From assembly GCA_000787465.1 (NCBI GenBank), contig JSYX01000414.1:1-31165 (forward strand): a stretch of DNA of 31,165 nt. The letters run 5' to 3'. A program made the position numbers and the translations under genes. The notes under the pieces were generated by a model that ran no database searches, was not told the origin of the DNA, and saw only the letters and a program-made list of their open reading frames with translations. This DNA is from Thermomucor indicae-seudaticae (taxonomy: Eukaryota; Mucoromycota; Mucoromycetes; Mucorales; Lichtheimiaceae). Below, piece after piece: positions 9,855-19,076 of this stretch. The number at the start of each line of letters is the position of its first letter. The stretch's first letter is position 1.

Positions 9855-10558
9855 CTAAAGACGTAAAAGCCCTGGATGTCCTGTAACAACATGGATCAAT
9901 AAGAAAGAAAACTTTATAGAGAGGAATGCATTTACCTGATATCAAGTCGGGTGGTGTCTCTTCTTGAGGTGGTGGATGAAGCATACTCTGGAACGTCGGG
10001 TAAGGCGAAGGTTGAACTGGCACAGCTCCTGCTGCTGCTACCGCAAACCGTTGTTGCTTTTGAGTCACTGGACAGTCTCGATGCGCATACAATAAGGTCT
10101 GGAGATGTATGATCTCGTCTCGCAGAGCACACACATGCAACTGCAATTGTTCGTTATCCGCCGCCAAGAAGTCTGCTCTTGCCTGCAAATCGTTTAACCA
10201 TTGCTTTTTCCGTTGTCTACATTTCAAAGCAGCTATACAACGCTCGTTATATAATCTCTCTCCTATTTTTTCTTCTCTTCTTACCTTGTCTGTTGCGTTC
10301 CAAAAAGTTTTTACGTTTCTCTTCGTCATCCATGTATTTGCGTGATCGCGATTTCCGCTTCGTCGTTGATGATTCGGTGCTCATGTCTTCTTGTTCCGTT
10401 GTTGGTGGCCTGGATATTGTTGCTGAAGGGACCATATCAGATGGCGGTGACGATGACGAGCCGGATGAATAAGTAGACGCGTCAGGATGATATGGTGATG
10501 AAGTCCAAAGCATTGCCATGAAACAAAGACAATTAAGAAAGAAGCATGGCAACATCAT
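9855..10558 (-). CDS. bZIP transcription factor, ATF/CREB (Atf1-like) type (3 exons, 198 aa)
   Basis: Putative nuclear dimeric DNA-binding regulator. Minus-strand exons: 10558-10285, 10232-9936 and 9880-9855 (introns 52 and 55 nt; the last exon adds only HPGLLRL). The basic region KRKNFLERNRQAALKCRQRK (residues 81-100) has the N-x-x-A-A-x-x-C-R signature of ATF/CREB bZIPs such as fission yeast Atf1, in which stress-responsive regulation is known. Leucines L107, L114, L121, L128 and L135 form a perfect zipper with seven-residue spacing. The N-terminus is Ser/Pro-rich; the tail after the zipper is Gln/Ala/Pro-rich. Intron 1 splits the basic region. The first ATG is preceded by an in-frame stop; M14 (MAMLWTSS) is an alternative start. 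It is shorter than Atf1 and lacks its long N-terminal regulatory region. Confidence 0.9.
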
Positions 10559-11950
10559 CTAGGCATTTTAAAAAGGAAAAGAGAGCGGCAAATGGAACGG
10601 ATCATCTCTTTCATGCAAACTACTCTTTTAATCCATGCAACCAGTGATGAAGGCTATCTTATCGTAAAACAATCCCACTCTCTTTTTATCGGCATCATCG
10701 GTTTCTTATAAAACAAGAAAAAATGGCATGATCGGCAGTCTACTATGACGATGATTGTTGTAAGAATTCAGGAACCACTCGGAAGCAGCGTGCAATACCC
10801 ACACAGAAAATCCCAGTTCATCATCCAATTTCTTTTCTACGAACTCACACCGTCAATCGTCTCTAATTTGGACTGAAGAAACATCGACTTGTGGTGTTCT
10901 AAACTCTTGTTGATGAAACAGATGTCGATAAGGACTGTTGCGACCGATGATGAACAACGTTATCTTCCCAATGTCTTCCTCTCCAGAACAAGGTTAAGCT
11001 GACCGTTCGCCATCTCGTCGCCGAAGGTTTGTCAAAAGAAACTGGCGGATATCCGGATTGGACTGCCAAGACTTCGGCAATCCACAAAGGTACCGTTTGC
11101 ATACTTTGAAAAGCTGCGGGCTAAGCGTAGTCCTCCCACCGGACAACCACGAGTTGGCTCGGGGCGGGTGTTAGGCCTTAATTTTATATATTTGCTTGTA
11201 GAGATACTCAGAGAATATGTGCAACGAATGCTGAAGGTATTTGGCTTGGAATATGCCGCATGGGCGCTGGCGAAGATTACATCGATTGATCTTTGCAGCG
11301 GTGTCCTTCTTAAAGAAACCGCCACCACCACCATCATTTGGCGCAACGGATCGTCGACAGCCATGATACAGCTTTCACGTATACTAGCGACGCGTCCGTA
11401 AGTAGCTGCTTCTGATAAAATGCGCGTCCTGTCTGAATGTAATAGACCATGAGCCGAAGTCGGGAAGCACTCAATGACTTTCTTAGCGTCGACGAGCAGC
11501 TGTTGACATTTTCTCAGAAAACTGAACGCGATAAGCCAAGTATTTTTTCGCTGATCTCCTTGGCCGAAAAAGACAGACTGCAGCAATTCACAATCTTTTA
11601 CCAACGTTAATGAATGTTACTGTCACCGTGATTCCGTAAATCCTAGGCATTCTTTCTTTGTTGAATATAGCGTTCCCGCTGGGTCTGACAAGGCGACAAT
11701 TTTGGATGGACCCAAGCAAGAGGTGATAGAATTGGATGGCAGAAATTTCGCACCGGCAAGCGTGACCATCAAGCTTTATTATCTATTCACAATACATATC
11801 ATTGACATATTGCAATCATATACATAGGCAAAAGAAAAGCAACCGACCACATATACATAAGAAAGCAAAAGCTATTTTTGTACATGAAAAAAGAAAGAAA
11901 GAAACAAACATAGTACAATACTGTATGTGATGTGCATGAGTTTTTCCCTT
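10559..11950. other. intergenic region with a possible plus-strand coding relic
   Basis: About 1.4 kb between the bZIP and AT-hook genes, both on the minus strand. Protein-like plus-strand pieces at 10880-11830 are listed separately. I see no intact gene. The end near 11860-11950 is A-rich and probably contains the 3' UTR of the AT-hook gene. Confidence 0.5.
10880..11830 (+). pseudogene. possible decayed or unresolved multi-exon gene
   Basis: Several plus-strand pieces look protein-like but do not join cleanly. They are: about 10995-11160 (LTVRHLVAEGLSKETGGYPD in one frame); 11168-11401 in another; about 11450-11611 (MSRSREALNDFLSVDEQLLT, then SIFSLISLAEKDRLQQFTIF); and, after an ATATAG acceptor-like site at 11670, either VPAGSDKATILDGPKQEVIE continuing LDGRNFAPASVTIK, or in another frame FPLGLTRRQFWMDPSKR-stop. 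The LDGRNF piece faintly recalls an IPT/TIG strand, but this is weak. The longest opposite-strand frame (11032-11604) lies across the same DNA. The family is unknown; the break points may be real introns or mutations. Confidence 0.25.
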
Positions 11951-12601
11951 TCAGTGTCGTTGTTTCTTGTTAGATCGCCAGACAAAGCATGAATTGCCTG
12001 CAATCTGCGTTTTGGGTTTACGACCTCGTTTCTTTCGCGGCATTTCAAGTACCGTGTCCATCTTAGCACTTGTAAAGGCGGCTTCCATGGTCGACTTGTT
12101 ATCATCATTGTCTTCTTCTTCATTGCTAACACTCTCTTCCTGCGGTGATGATGATGTCTTCACGTCCCAGACGGTCGGCGTCAAAAACGTCCAGTCACCG
12201 TCGTTCCGAGGTCTTCCTCGACGTCGTCTTAGGATAGGCTGACCTGTCGACGAAAGAAATATCTGCGCTGGTGGTGGGTTCCGTGGCGCAACGGCTGGCT
12301 GTTGTTTGCTGCTACCCGCATGTCGTACGGGTGAAAGGGATATTTCATCAAGTAGTAGTAGTCCAGGTGGAGGAAGAGAATGGGATGGAGACCGAGGACT
12401 GTACTGAAAAGGCGCTGAACACGAATCGATAGGTGAAGGTAATGGCGAAAGACGGTAGGGTGGAGATGGTGGCAATAGACTTCTTGGAGAAGGTGGTGAT
12501 AAGCTTAGAGCAGGTGGAATCAATGGCGGTGATGGTAGCGTATTACGAGTAGAGTTGAGAAGATGAGAAATGGACGGTAAAGTAGTATTATGCTTATTCA
12601 T
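11951..12601 (-). CDS. AT-hook protein with two hooks (216 aa, single exon)
   Basis: Uninterrupted minus-strand frame. Residues 1-120 are rich in Pro, Ser and Leu (repeated LPPSP/LSPLPS-type segments), suggesting disorder. Two AT-hooks, which bind the minor groove of AT-rich DNA, are visible: RRRRGRPRN (125-133) and PRKKRGRKPK (188-197). An acidic stretch (EEEDNDDN, 161-168) lies between them. The C-terminus AGNSCFVWRSNKKQRH follows the second hook directly. No catalytic domain is present. The likely role is a chromatin-associated or transcriptional accessory protein; target and partners are unknown. It lies immediately downstream (3') of carRP on the same strand, with 386 bp between, so it has its own promoter and is not evidence of co-transcription. 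Confidence 0.82.
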   Translation of the reverse strand: MNKHNTTLPSISHLLNSTRNTLPSPPLIPPALSLSPPSPRSLLPPSPPYRLSPLPSPIDSCSAPFQYSPRSPSHSLPPPGLLLLDEISLSPVRHAGSSKQQPAVAPRNPPPAQIFLSSTGQPILRRRRGRPRNDGDWTFLTPTVWDVKTSSSPQEESVSNEEEDNDDNKSTMEAAFTSAKMDTVLEMPRKKRGRKPKTQIAGNSCFVWRSNKKQRH

Positions 12602-12987
12602 AAAAGATGTAGAGAAAAAGAGAGGGAGGTAGATGGAAAATGATTAAACTCTGGAGTCTGTTATATACCAAATATGACGAAAAATGCGTTTTCCAGGAAA
12701 GCGCAGAAAGAATTTCCACACTTTCTCGTACTTCCTGAGTCCCAGTTTTAGACAATTGAAGATCCCCGGACCACGTGGTCCCACTCAAGCTAAACAAATA
12801 CTACTTGCGGAGAATGGTATGGCAGTGTTCTTGACAACACCAAGAATAGAAATCAAACTTCCTTTTACTCGTTGGACCAGCCAGTTTTCCCCCGGGTTCA
12901 TGTGTAAGGTCGCTGAGTTTCTTATTATCCAGAGATCAGGAAAGGTCCCCATTTATCAGTTAGCAAGACTTTTTTTAAATTATTTTA
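12602..12987. other. intergenic region between carRP and the AT-hook gene
   Basis: 386 bp presumably holding the carRP 3' end and the AT-hook promoter. A TATATAAC-like string on the minus strand near 12660-12667 could serve as a TATA element. No coding signal. Confidence 0.5.
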
Positions 12988-14861
12988 TTACTCAACAATG
13001 AATGGCTTATGAGGTATAATAGAATTAGAGGTATTAGTATTAGCAGTAGTAGGGAAATGCAACTGGCCAAAGCCATAGACATTCTTGAGAGCGATCCAGG
13101 CTCGTTTCAGACCAGAAACATAGGCCCGTGTTGGATACCCTGTCGCCTCCTTGAGTGCATCACCAATCGCACTGTAGACGCTGCAAGCCGCATAGACTCC
13201 TCCTTGGCAACCTTCTGGTAACCGCTGAATACCTCTTCGAGCCCGCTGAGCCATTTCGGTCGCTGCATAAATCAGTCGAAGCGCCAGCTCTCGCAGACGA
13301 TCGTCACCCAGTTTACGAGCCGATCCGCAAACAATGAGATCATATTCGTCTTGGGTCAGCCACTCTTGGGGAAGGTAGCACCGGCCAAGTGATTGGCTGT
13401 CGGTCACAATATCCCGAGCAATGTTTGTGAACTGCAGCACAAGTCCCATGTCGCGCGCACGAGCCAGAATCCATTTGCGGGTGCTTGAGTCCGTGTCATG
13501 ATGGCGGAGGATGATCCGTGTGCACATCTCGCCCACGCTGCTGGCCACACACGCGGAGTAGCGCACCAGATCCGCTTCGTACATCACAGGTCGGCGGTCC
13601 AGGTCCCATGCGTAGCCATCCAGTAGCTCGTGGACCGCATCCGCTTCCAGATAAGGTCGAAGCCGTGTAAAAGCCCGAAACGCAGCCAGACAGCTCTCGG
13701 ATAGCTGTCCCTCATAGCGGGTCCAGTCGATTGTCGCGTGGTCAGCAGCAAAGAGGTCCCGGACAAAGTCGCGCGCCAGTTCAAGTTGCTGTTTTCGTTG
13801 AGCCACAGGCACTGTTTCGTCGTCGGCCAAGTCGTCTGTGGCCCGGCAAAACCCATAGAGCACACCCAAGTCTTGACGGACATGTACCGGAAACACGGCC
13901 GAGACAGTGTAGAACGAATAAGATGCCTGCTTGAGGATACCCCAGGTGACGTCCAAGTCGCGCAGCTGTTGATGGCAGAGCGATTGATCGGGTTGGAAAA
14001 AGGCCCAGAGAAGCTTCACAACCCTTTGGTTAAACGAAAAATCTTCTTGGTCGGTTGTCGATTCTTCTTGCAGGTGCACAATGGCAAGAGCCCGGTCCAC
14101 GGCACAGTTGGCAAAGACCAGCACCACGTTGATCAGGGTGAAAAACATGAATTCCTCCAGTGGCAAGTCAGGGACAATCATATGGCCAGTGCTCGTGCGA
14201 CGTGAAATGTGCCAGGTACCGGCAGCAATAGCCAATCGGTCCACCCAGCAAAGGTATACCGTCGGAATGATAATACAGGGCAGAACAGCTTTCCATCGTC
14301 GACAGATGTATTCGCCAGCACCGAACCAAAGAAAGGCAAGCACTGGGCAAACGTACCAAACAATACAAGCGCCGTAGAAAAGCGGAGTACCAGGAATAGC
14401 GACCACCTGAGAAAGCAGGCATTAATAACAAGAGTCACATTCTAAATGGGATAGGGACTTACCCACGCTTTGATGGTAAGAGCAAGAAAAGCCATCACGG
14501 GTAAAAAGCGGACACACATGGATTGGAAAGCGGGAGTCTCGGGCTTGAGGAAAACGCTCGGAAGGCGCCAGCGCATAACGAGGTTCGAGAAGGCTACGGT
14601 CATGAGAGACATGATAATGAAGAACATGTACTCTTCCAAAGGAACGTATCCAATGAGGGCAGTGACACATGTCGGGCAGTACCACCATGCCTTGTGGTAA
14701 ACGATGTAGTTATCCCAGGGCGATGCCGTTAGGAAGGCCACGGAGCACAGGAAGATGTACTTGAACCGATCCTTTGGGGAATGGAAAGGCCGAAGAAGGG
14801 CAAATAAGATGCCTAGGACAGGCAAAGTGTAATAAAGGTGGACTTCCATGTAAGTCAGCAT
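12988..14861 (-). CDS. carRP: bifunctional lycopene cyclase / phytoene synthase (2 exons, 605 aa)
   Basis: Condenses two geranylgeranyl diphosphates to phytoene (C-terminal P domain) and cyclises lycopene ends to beta-rings (N-terminal R domain). Exons 14861-14463 and 14406-12988, with one 56-nt phase-0 intron after residue 133. The R domain is a membrane protein made of a repeated three-helix unit; each copy carries the cyclase motif PLEEYMFF (74-81) or PLEEFMFF (215-222). The P domain has the first Asp-rich prenyl-diphosphate motif DDLADDE (324-330) and the second in NIARDIVTD (D465, D469). The length matches Mucoralean CarRP/CarRA (about 600-615). Divergent to carB across a 706-bp shared promoter, as in Mucor and Blakeslea, where both are light-induced. 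No defect is seen, so the enzyme is expected to be functional. Confidence 0.97.
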
Positions 14862-15000
14862 GATTATTAGATGGAGAGATTATGAAGAGAAAACAAAACT
14901 TTTGGGAGGACTAAGAGAAACGTAGTAAGTAAGGAGGAGAGTAGAGTAAGATAAAGGTATATTGAATTCGATGTCGAAGCGTTGCGATCGTCTCCTTTTG

Positions 15001-15010
15001 CTTTTATATA
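15001..15010 (-). promoter_or_regulatory. TATA-like box of carRP
   Basis: Read on the minus strand this is TATATAAAAG, about 140 nt upstream of the carRP start codon. Good TATA consensus; position plausible with a moderately long 5' leader. Confidence 0.5.
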
Positions 15011-15439
15011 TGCGGTTTCCTTGCGGACAGTTTGTCAAGTGTGGGAGTCAAAAAGTATAAGCTATGACATGTAACAAGATAAGCTGTTGCGTGCAGCAAG
15101 GAGAGAAAAGGATAGCCCTACAATATGTGTTTCTTTGTTTTCCCGCACAAAGAGACAAGTGTTACAGACGTTGTCTTACATTGCCTCGTCGGTTTGTCAA
15201 TGTGCAAGGGCAAACTTGGACTTAGCGACAACTCTAAATGCCATCAGATACTGGGGATTACTGGATTTGGGTCATGTCCGGGTGGTCAGGTATGCATGTT
15301 CCCGTGGGAGTGATCGGCCTGTACAACAGAGTGCTCTTTCATAAACAAAGAAGTGGTCGTTTTTTGAAAGATTGATTACGCAATGCGCAGTAATGTGGTT
15401 GCCTGCCGTTGTCGATTGAAAGAATGATCGTATGCGGAT

Positions 15440-15463
15440 GGGACAATACGGTACAATCGTCCC
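15440..15463. repeat. near-palindrome in the carB promoter
   Basis: GGGACAAT at 15440-15447 is mirrored by ATCGTCCC at 15456-15463 (7 of 8 arm positions pair), with an 8-nt centre. It sits about 40 bp upstream of the carB TATA box, where an operator-like dimer site would be expected. The binding factor is unknown. Confidence 0.45.
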
Positions 15464-15500
15464 GCAGAGCTGGTCATTATTATTGGACCTTTGCACCGTT

Positions 15501-15507
15501 TATAAAT
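15501..15507 (+). promoter_or_regulatory. TATA-like box of carB
   Basis: TATAAAT lies 61 nt upstream of the chosen carB start at 15568, supporting that start over in-frame upstream codons. Confidence 0.55.
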
Positions 15508-15567
15508 GAGGGCTCTTCCATTTCTGATCATCCTTCTCTCTTTATCTTTTTCTTTTATTTTGTTGTC

Positions 15568-17378
15568 ATGCCTCAAGAAAAGAAGCACGTCATTGTCATT
15601 GGCGCTGGTGTGGGTGGCACCGCAACCGCTGCTCGACTGGCTCGCGAAGGCTTTCGCGTCACTGTCCTGGAAAAGAACGATTTCAATGGTGGCCGATGCT
15701 CTCTGATACATCACAAGGGACACCGTTTCGATCAAGGCCCGTCGCTGTATCTGATGCCCAAGTTATTCAAAGATGCCTTCCGAGATTTGGATGAGCACAT
15801 TGAAGACCACTTGGAGCTGCTACGCTGCGAAAACAACTACAAGGTCCACTTTGACGACGGCGATGCTATCCAACTGTCGTCTGATTTGACCCGGATGAAG
15901 CCCGAAATGGAGCGTATCGAAGGAGAACATGGCTTTGGACGGTTCCTAGAGTTCCTGCATGAGACCCATGTCCATTATGAACGCGGGACGTTCCTGGCTA
16001 TCAAGCGCAACTTTGAATCGATCTGGGACATGGTCAAGCTCAAGTACGCTCCAGAGATCTTTCGTCTCCATCTGTTTGAGCATATCTATGCACGTGCCTC
16101 CAAGTATTTCAAGACGAAAAAGATGCGCATGGCCTTTACTTTCCAAACCATGTATATGGGGTAGGTTATTATTTTCAACGAGATGTTATCAGAACCACTC
16201 ATGATGATTTTACTGGCAGAATGTCGCCCTATGACGCACCGGCCGTGTACAGTCTATTACAATATACCGAGTTTGCAGAAGGCATTTGGTATCCTCGCGG
16301 GGGGTTCAACATGGTCGTCCAGAAGCTAGAGGCGATTGCACGTGACAAGTACGGTGCGGAATTCATCTACGAAGCTCCTGTGGCCAAAATCAACGTTTCT
16401 GACAAGGACAAGCGTGTAACGGGTGTCACACTTGAGAATGGCCAAGTTTTGGAGGCCGATGCTGTCGTTTGCAACGCTGATCTCGTGTACGCGTATCACC
16501 ATCTCCTCCCCCCTTGTTCCTGGACAGCAAAGACGCTCGCAAACAAGAAGCTCACGTCGTCTTCGATCTCATTCTACTGGTCCGTGTCTCGCAAAGTGCC
16601 TGAGCTGGATGTCCACAACATCTTCTTGGCCGAAGCCTACCGTGAGAGCTTCGATGAGATCTTCCAAGACAACACGATGCCCTCTGAGCCCTCCTTCTAC
16701 GTCAACGTCCCTTCGCGTATCGATCCTTCAGCGGCCCCGCCCGATAAGGACTCGGTGATTGTGCTAGTCCCCATTGGTTACATGCGCAGTAAGACCGGTG
16801 ATCCGAAGCAAGAAAACTACCCCGCGCTCGTGAACCGCGCCCGACGGATGGTGCTCGAGGTTCTGCGGCGCCGTCTGAAGCTGGACGACTTTGAATCCTT
16901 GATCGAGCACGAGATCGTGAATGACCCCAGCGTATGGCAGCAAAAATTCAACTTGTGGCGAGGATCCATCCTGGGCTTATCGCACGATGTCCTTCAAGTC
17001 TTGTGGTTCCGACCATCCACCAAGGATTCCACAGGCCGTTACAACAATCTGTTCTTTGTCGGTGCCTCGACCCATCCTGGTACAGGTGTACCGATTGTGC
17101 TGGCTGGCAGTAAGCTGACTGCGGATCAAGTCTGCGCTCATTTCGGCAAGACACCGCAACCCAGCCGATTGAACCAAGAAGTCAAGCTTTACAAACCAGA
17201 ACAGACCAGCTCATCCAAATTAACACATTGGTACTCACTTCTCTCCATTTTCATCCTCCTATTGGCGTTCTTCGTCAGCTTTCCTGCCAGTCGTCAACAT
17301 ACAGCAGCTTCCCTTATCAATGCCTGCTTACCAGGACCTTTCCGTGTGGTAGCTGCTGGTCCTAACGCTGATTTTTGA
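15568..17378 (+). CDS. carB: phytoene desaturase (2 exons, 583 aa)
   Basis: FAD-dependent desaturase introducing the double bonds that turn phytoene into lycopene, the substrate of CarRP. Exons 15568-16160 and 16220-17378 (intron 59 nt, phase 2, inside MYMG/MSPYDAP). The N-terminal Rossmann FAD/NAD motif is VIVIGAGVGGTATAARLARE (8-27). The C-terminal FAD-binding signature of carotenoid desaturases is also visible (NLFFVGASTHPGTGVPIVLA). The last ~60 residues contain a hydrophobic segment (LLSIFILLLAFFVSF), consistent with membrane attachment. The length equals that of Mucoralean CarB (about 580). The frame stays open upstream to an ATG at 15424, but that region contains the TATA box, and the FAD motif normally begins near residue 8, so 15568 is preferred. 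Divergent to carRP. Confidence 0.97.
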
Positions 17379-18249
17379 AAAAGGTAAACCCCTCTTTGCG
17401 AAATCGAGAAGCTTGTCGTACCACATGTGTGCTACAAATGCCGAATTTCATTGTCTGTCAAGAAGTCAGAGATTTCCTGAGCATCGTGCGACCTCCCCTC
17501 CGCCCCTTTCAATGGTATAGTTAATAACCTAAAAGTGATATTCCCCTTCAATAAAGTCCCTGATTATTAATCGTGTTGTAATCAAAGTTGGAAACATTGA
17601 AAGGGTGGTTGTAATTTTCTGGTGTGCGCCCTATACTGTTCATAATGAGAATAGCGGCTTATTACTGATGAATCTGAGAATCATGGGGCAGGTGTCATAC
17701 AGGATCTATCGTTGTGACCATCGTTCTTCGAAAGAGATTGATACTGATAGACTTGGCGCCGTTGATTCCGTCATTAGAAAGCTTCTATAATCCTTGCTTT
17801 GGAGCTAAGGCGGGTTCTATCTGTCAACTGACGAAAGGAGCTCAAAGTACAGGGGGAAAGACTCCGTTAGGAGAGTCTAGTCGGCACACCGGAATTAGTC
17901 CTATAGACAAGTCTATCGTAGTAAAATTGCCCCTCCCGTGCAATCCTATATTTAGGGATACATTGTCATTCATTGTCTGACAGACGTGTAAGGTCGCAGC
18001 TTCCATTCGAAACTCTTGCTGGATTCTTTGAGTTGACGTCCCAAAGGACAGGTCCGTGCAGACGACATAGCAGGTTACACACACAGACATTGAACGTCGC
18101 GGCTTAAAAGAGCGCGCACTTGCATAATGTTTACATGACGTCTCGTTATGGCATTTATTTTTTTTCATGATCACTTAACAGTTCAATGAAAACTCATTGT
18201 TTTCAAGGAGGTGATCCCAGGGGTCTTTCTTGTCTCTTTTTCATATCTA
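17379..18249. other. intergenic region downstream of carB
   Basis: The carB 3' UTR with a poly(A) signal, then about 700 bp with no open frame resembling a protein family on either strand. I see nothing further that I can support. Confidence 0.6.
17550..17555 (+). terminator. poly(A) signal of carB
   Basis: AATAAA about 170 nt after the carB stop codon. Confidence 0.45.
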
Positions 18250-18603
18250 ATGTACCGTCGGCTGCCAGACTTGGATGAAGCGGAAGCGCTATTGATGCAT
18301 CCGCCACATCGGAACAATGATCCTCCTCCTTACTCGGCATCGGCTTCTTTACGAGTGAAGCCTACTTTTTGGAGTCCTCGAAAACCAGATGATAACCTTT
18401 GGCTAAAGCATCGAGCCAAGGCCGCCACCATTGGCTACAGTTATCGATCGCGATCGCCTCTCCAAGACTTTCCATCACCACCACCGCCGCCCTACACACC
18501 CGTAAACTTTCCAATCGATGCGCAGCCAAACCAAACATCATCATTCTCTCGATGGAGACCGAAGCGCACATTGCCACAAGATAGGAAATGCACCATCATG
18601 TAA
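18250..18603 (+). CDS. small PPxY-containing protein with C-terminal CaaX box (117 aa)
   Basis: I do not recognise the family. The frame from the ATG at 18250 encodes MYRRLPDLDEAEALLMHPPH, then a basic, Ser/Pro-rich chain. It has two PY-type motifs, DPPPYSAS (about residues 21-28) and PPPPPYTP (about 78-85); PPxY is the ligand of WW domains such as those of Rsp5/Nedd4 ubiquitin ligases. The protein ends RKCTIM, a CaaX-type box (C-T-I-M) that is normally prenylated and would tether it to membranes; basic residues precede it. No transmembrane segment. The frame is open upstream to about 18211 without an ATG. Low complexity makes it less certain as a gene, but the exact C-terminal CaaX is unlikely to be shadow coding. 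The role of membrane adaptor is inference. Confidence 0.6.
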   Translation: MYRRLPDLDEAEALLMHPPHRNNDPPPYSASASLRVKPTFWSPRKPDDNLWLKHRAKAATIGYSYRSRSPLQDFPSPPPPPYTPVNFPIDAQPNQTSSFSRWRPKRTLPQDRKCTIM

Positions 18604-19076
18604 CCAATTCTTTTCTTTAAGTGCACAGGCCAGACAGATATGCAGGGATCACCAATGTGGAGGCAGAAGGGGACTCTATCTATGGAAAGATGTCCATGAC
18701 TGTAATGTATATTCAATAACAACAAACATGAAAACCTTTTTACTATTTACGAGGCCAAAAAGGGAGCTAAAAAGTTGTTGTTTTCCACTCATGTGTTTGG
18801 GTTGGCTTTTTGATGATAAATACCCGCCCATTCCTAAGGATTTCAAAAGGGGGCAATAATTACCAAATCCGGGGCGCGCATTTGACATTGAAGAGGACCC
18901 TTTATATTGAACTCTCTGGATACGAAATTAAAGATATAACAAAAGGAGGGTTACATTTATTCAACACTTTTGGGGAAATATGTAGGAAGGATTATGGTTC
19001 CATCCATCGTATTTATAAGAGAGAGAAAGAAAGATGTCTTTTGTCGTCATTTTTCAAATTGTCCAATTAATACATA
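18604..19076. other. intergenic region
   Basis: 473 bp between the CaaX protein and the RING/RRM gene. It contains A-rich sequence and a TATA-like box near its right end; no coding signal. Confidence 0.55.
19014..19020 (+). promoter_or_regulatory. TATA-like box of the RING/RRM gene
   Basis: TATAAGA about 60 nt upstream of the ATG at 19077, which favours that ATG as the start. Confidence 0.4.

Larger units (their letters stand above)
14862..15567. promoter_or_regulatory. bidirectional carRP-carB promoter region
   Basis: 706 bp between two divergent start codons. It holds a TATA-like box for each gene, several GATC-core strings (near 14986-14989, 15312-15315, 15426-15429 and 15527-15530) of the kind bound by GATA-type white-collar photoreceptors, and the string CGAAGCGTTGCGATCG (14975-14990), which only partly resembles the fungal al-3 proximal (APE) light element. 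A near-palindrome lies at 15440-15463. Light control is known for homologous clusters; the individual sites here are inference. Confidence 0.75.

Noticed and set aside
11032..11604. 190-codon minus-strand open frame
   Set aside because: It reads opposite several more protein-like plus-strand pieces and has no family resemblance; judged a shadow.
18204..18218. AAGGAGGTGATCC, the complement of the bacterial 16S rRNA 3' end
   Set aside because: The match stops abruptly after 13 nt on both sides, and the locus is a nuclear eukaryotic gene flank; treated as coincidence.
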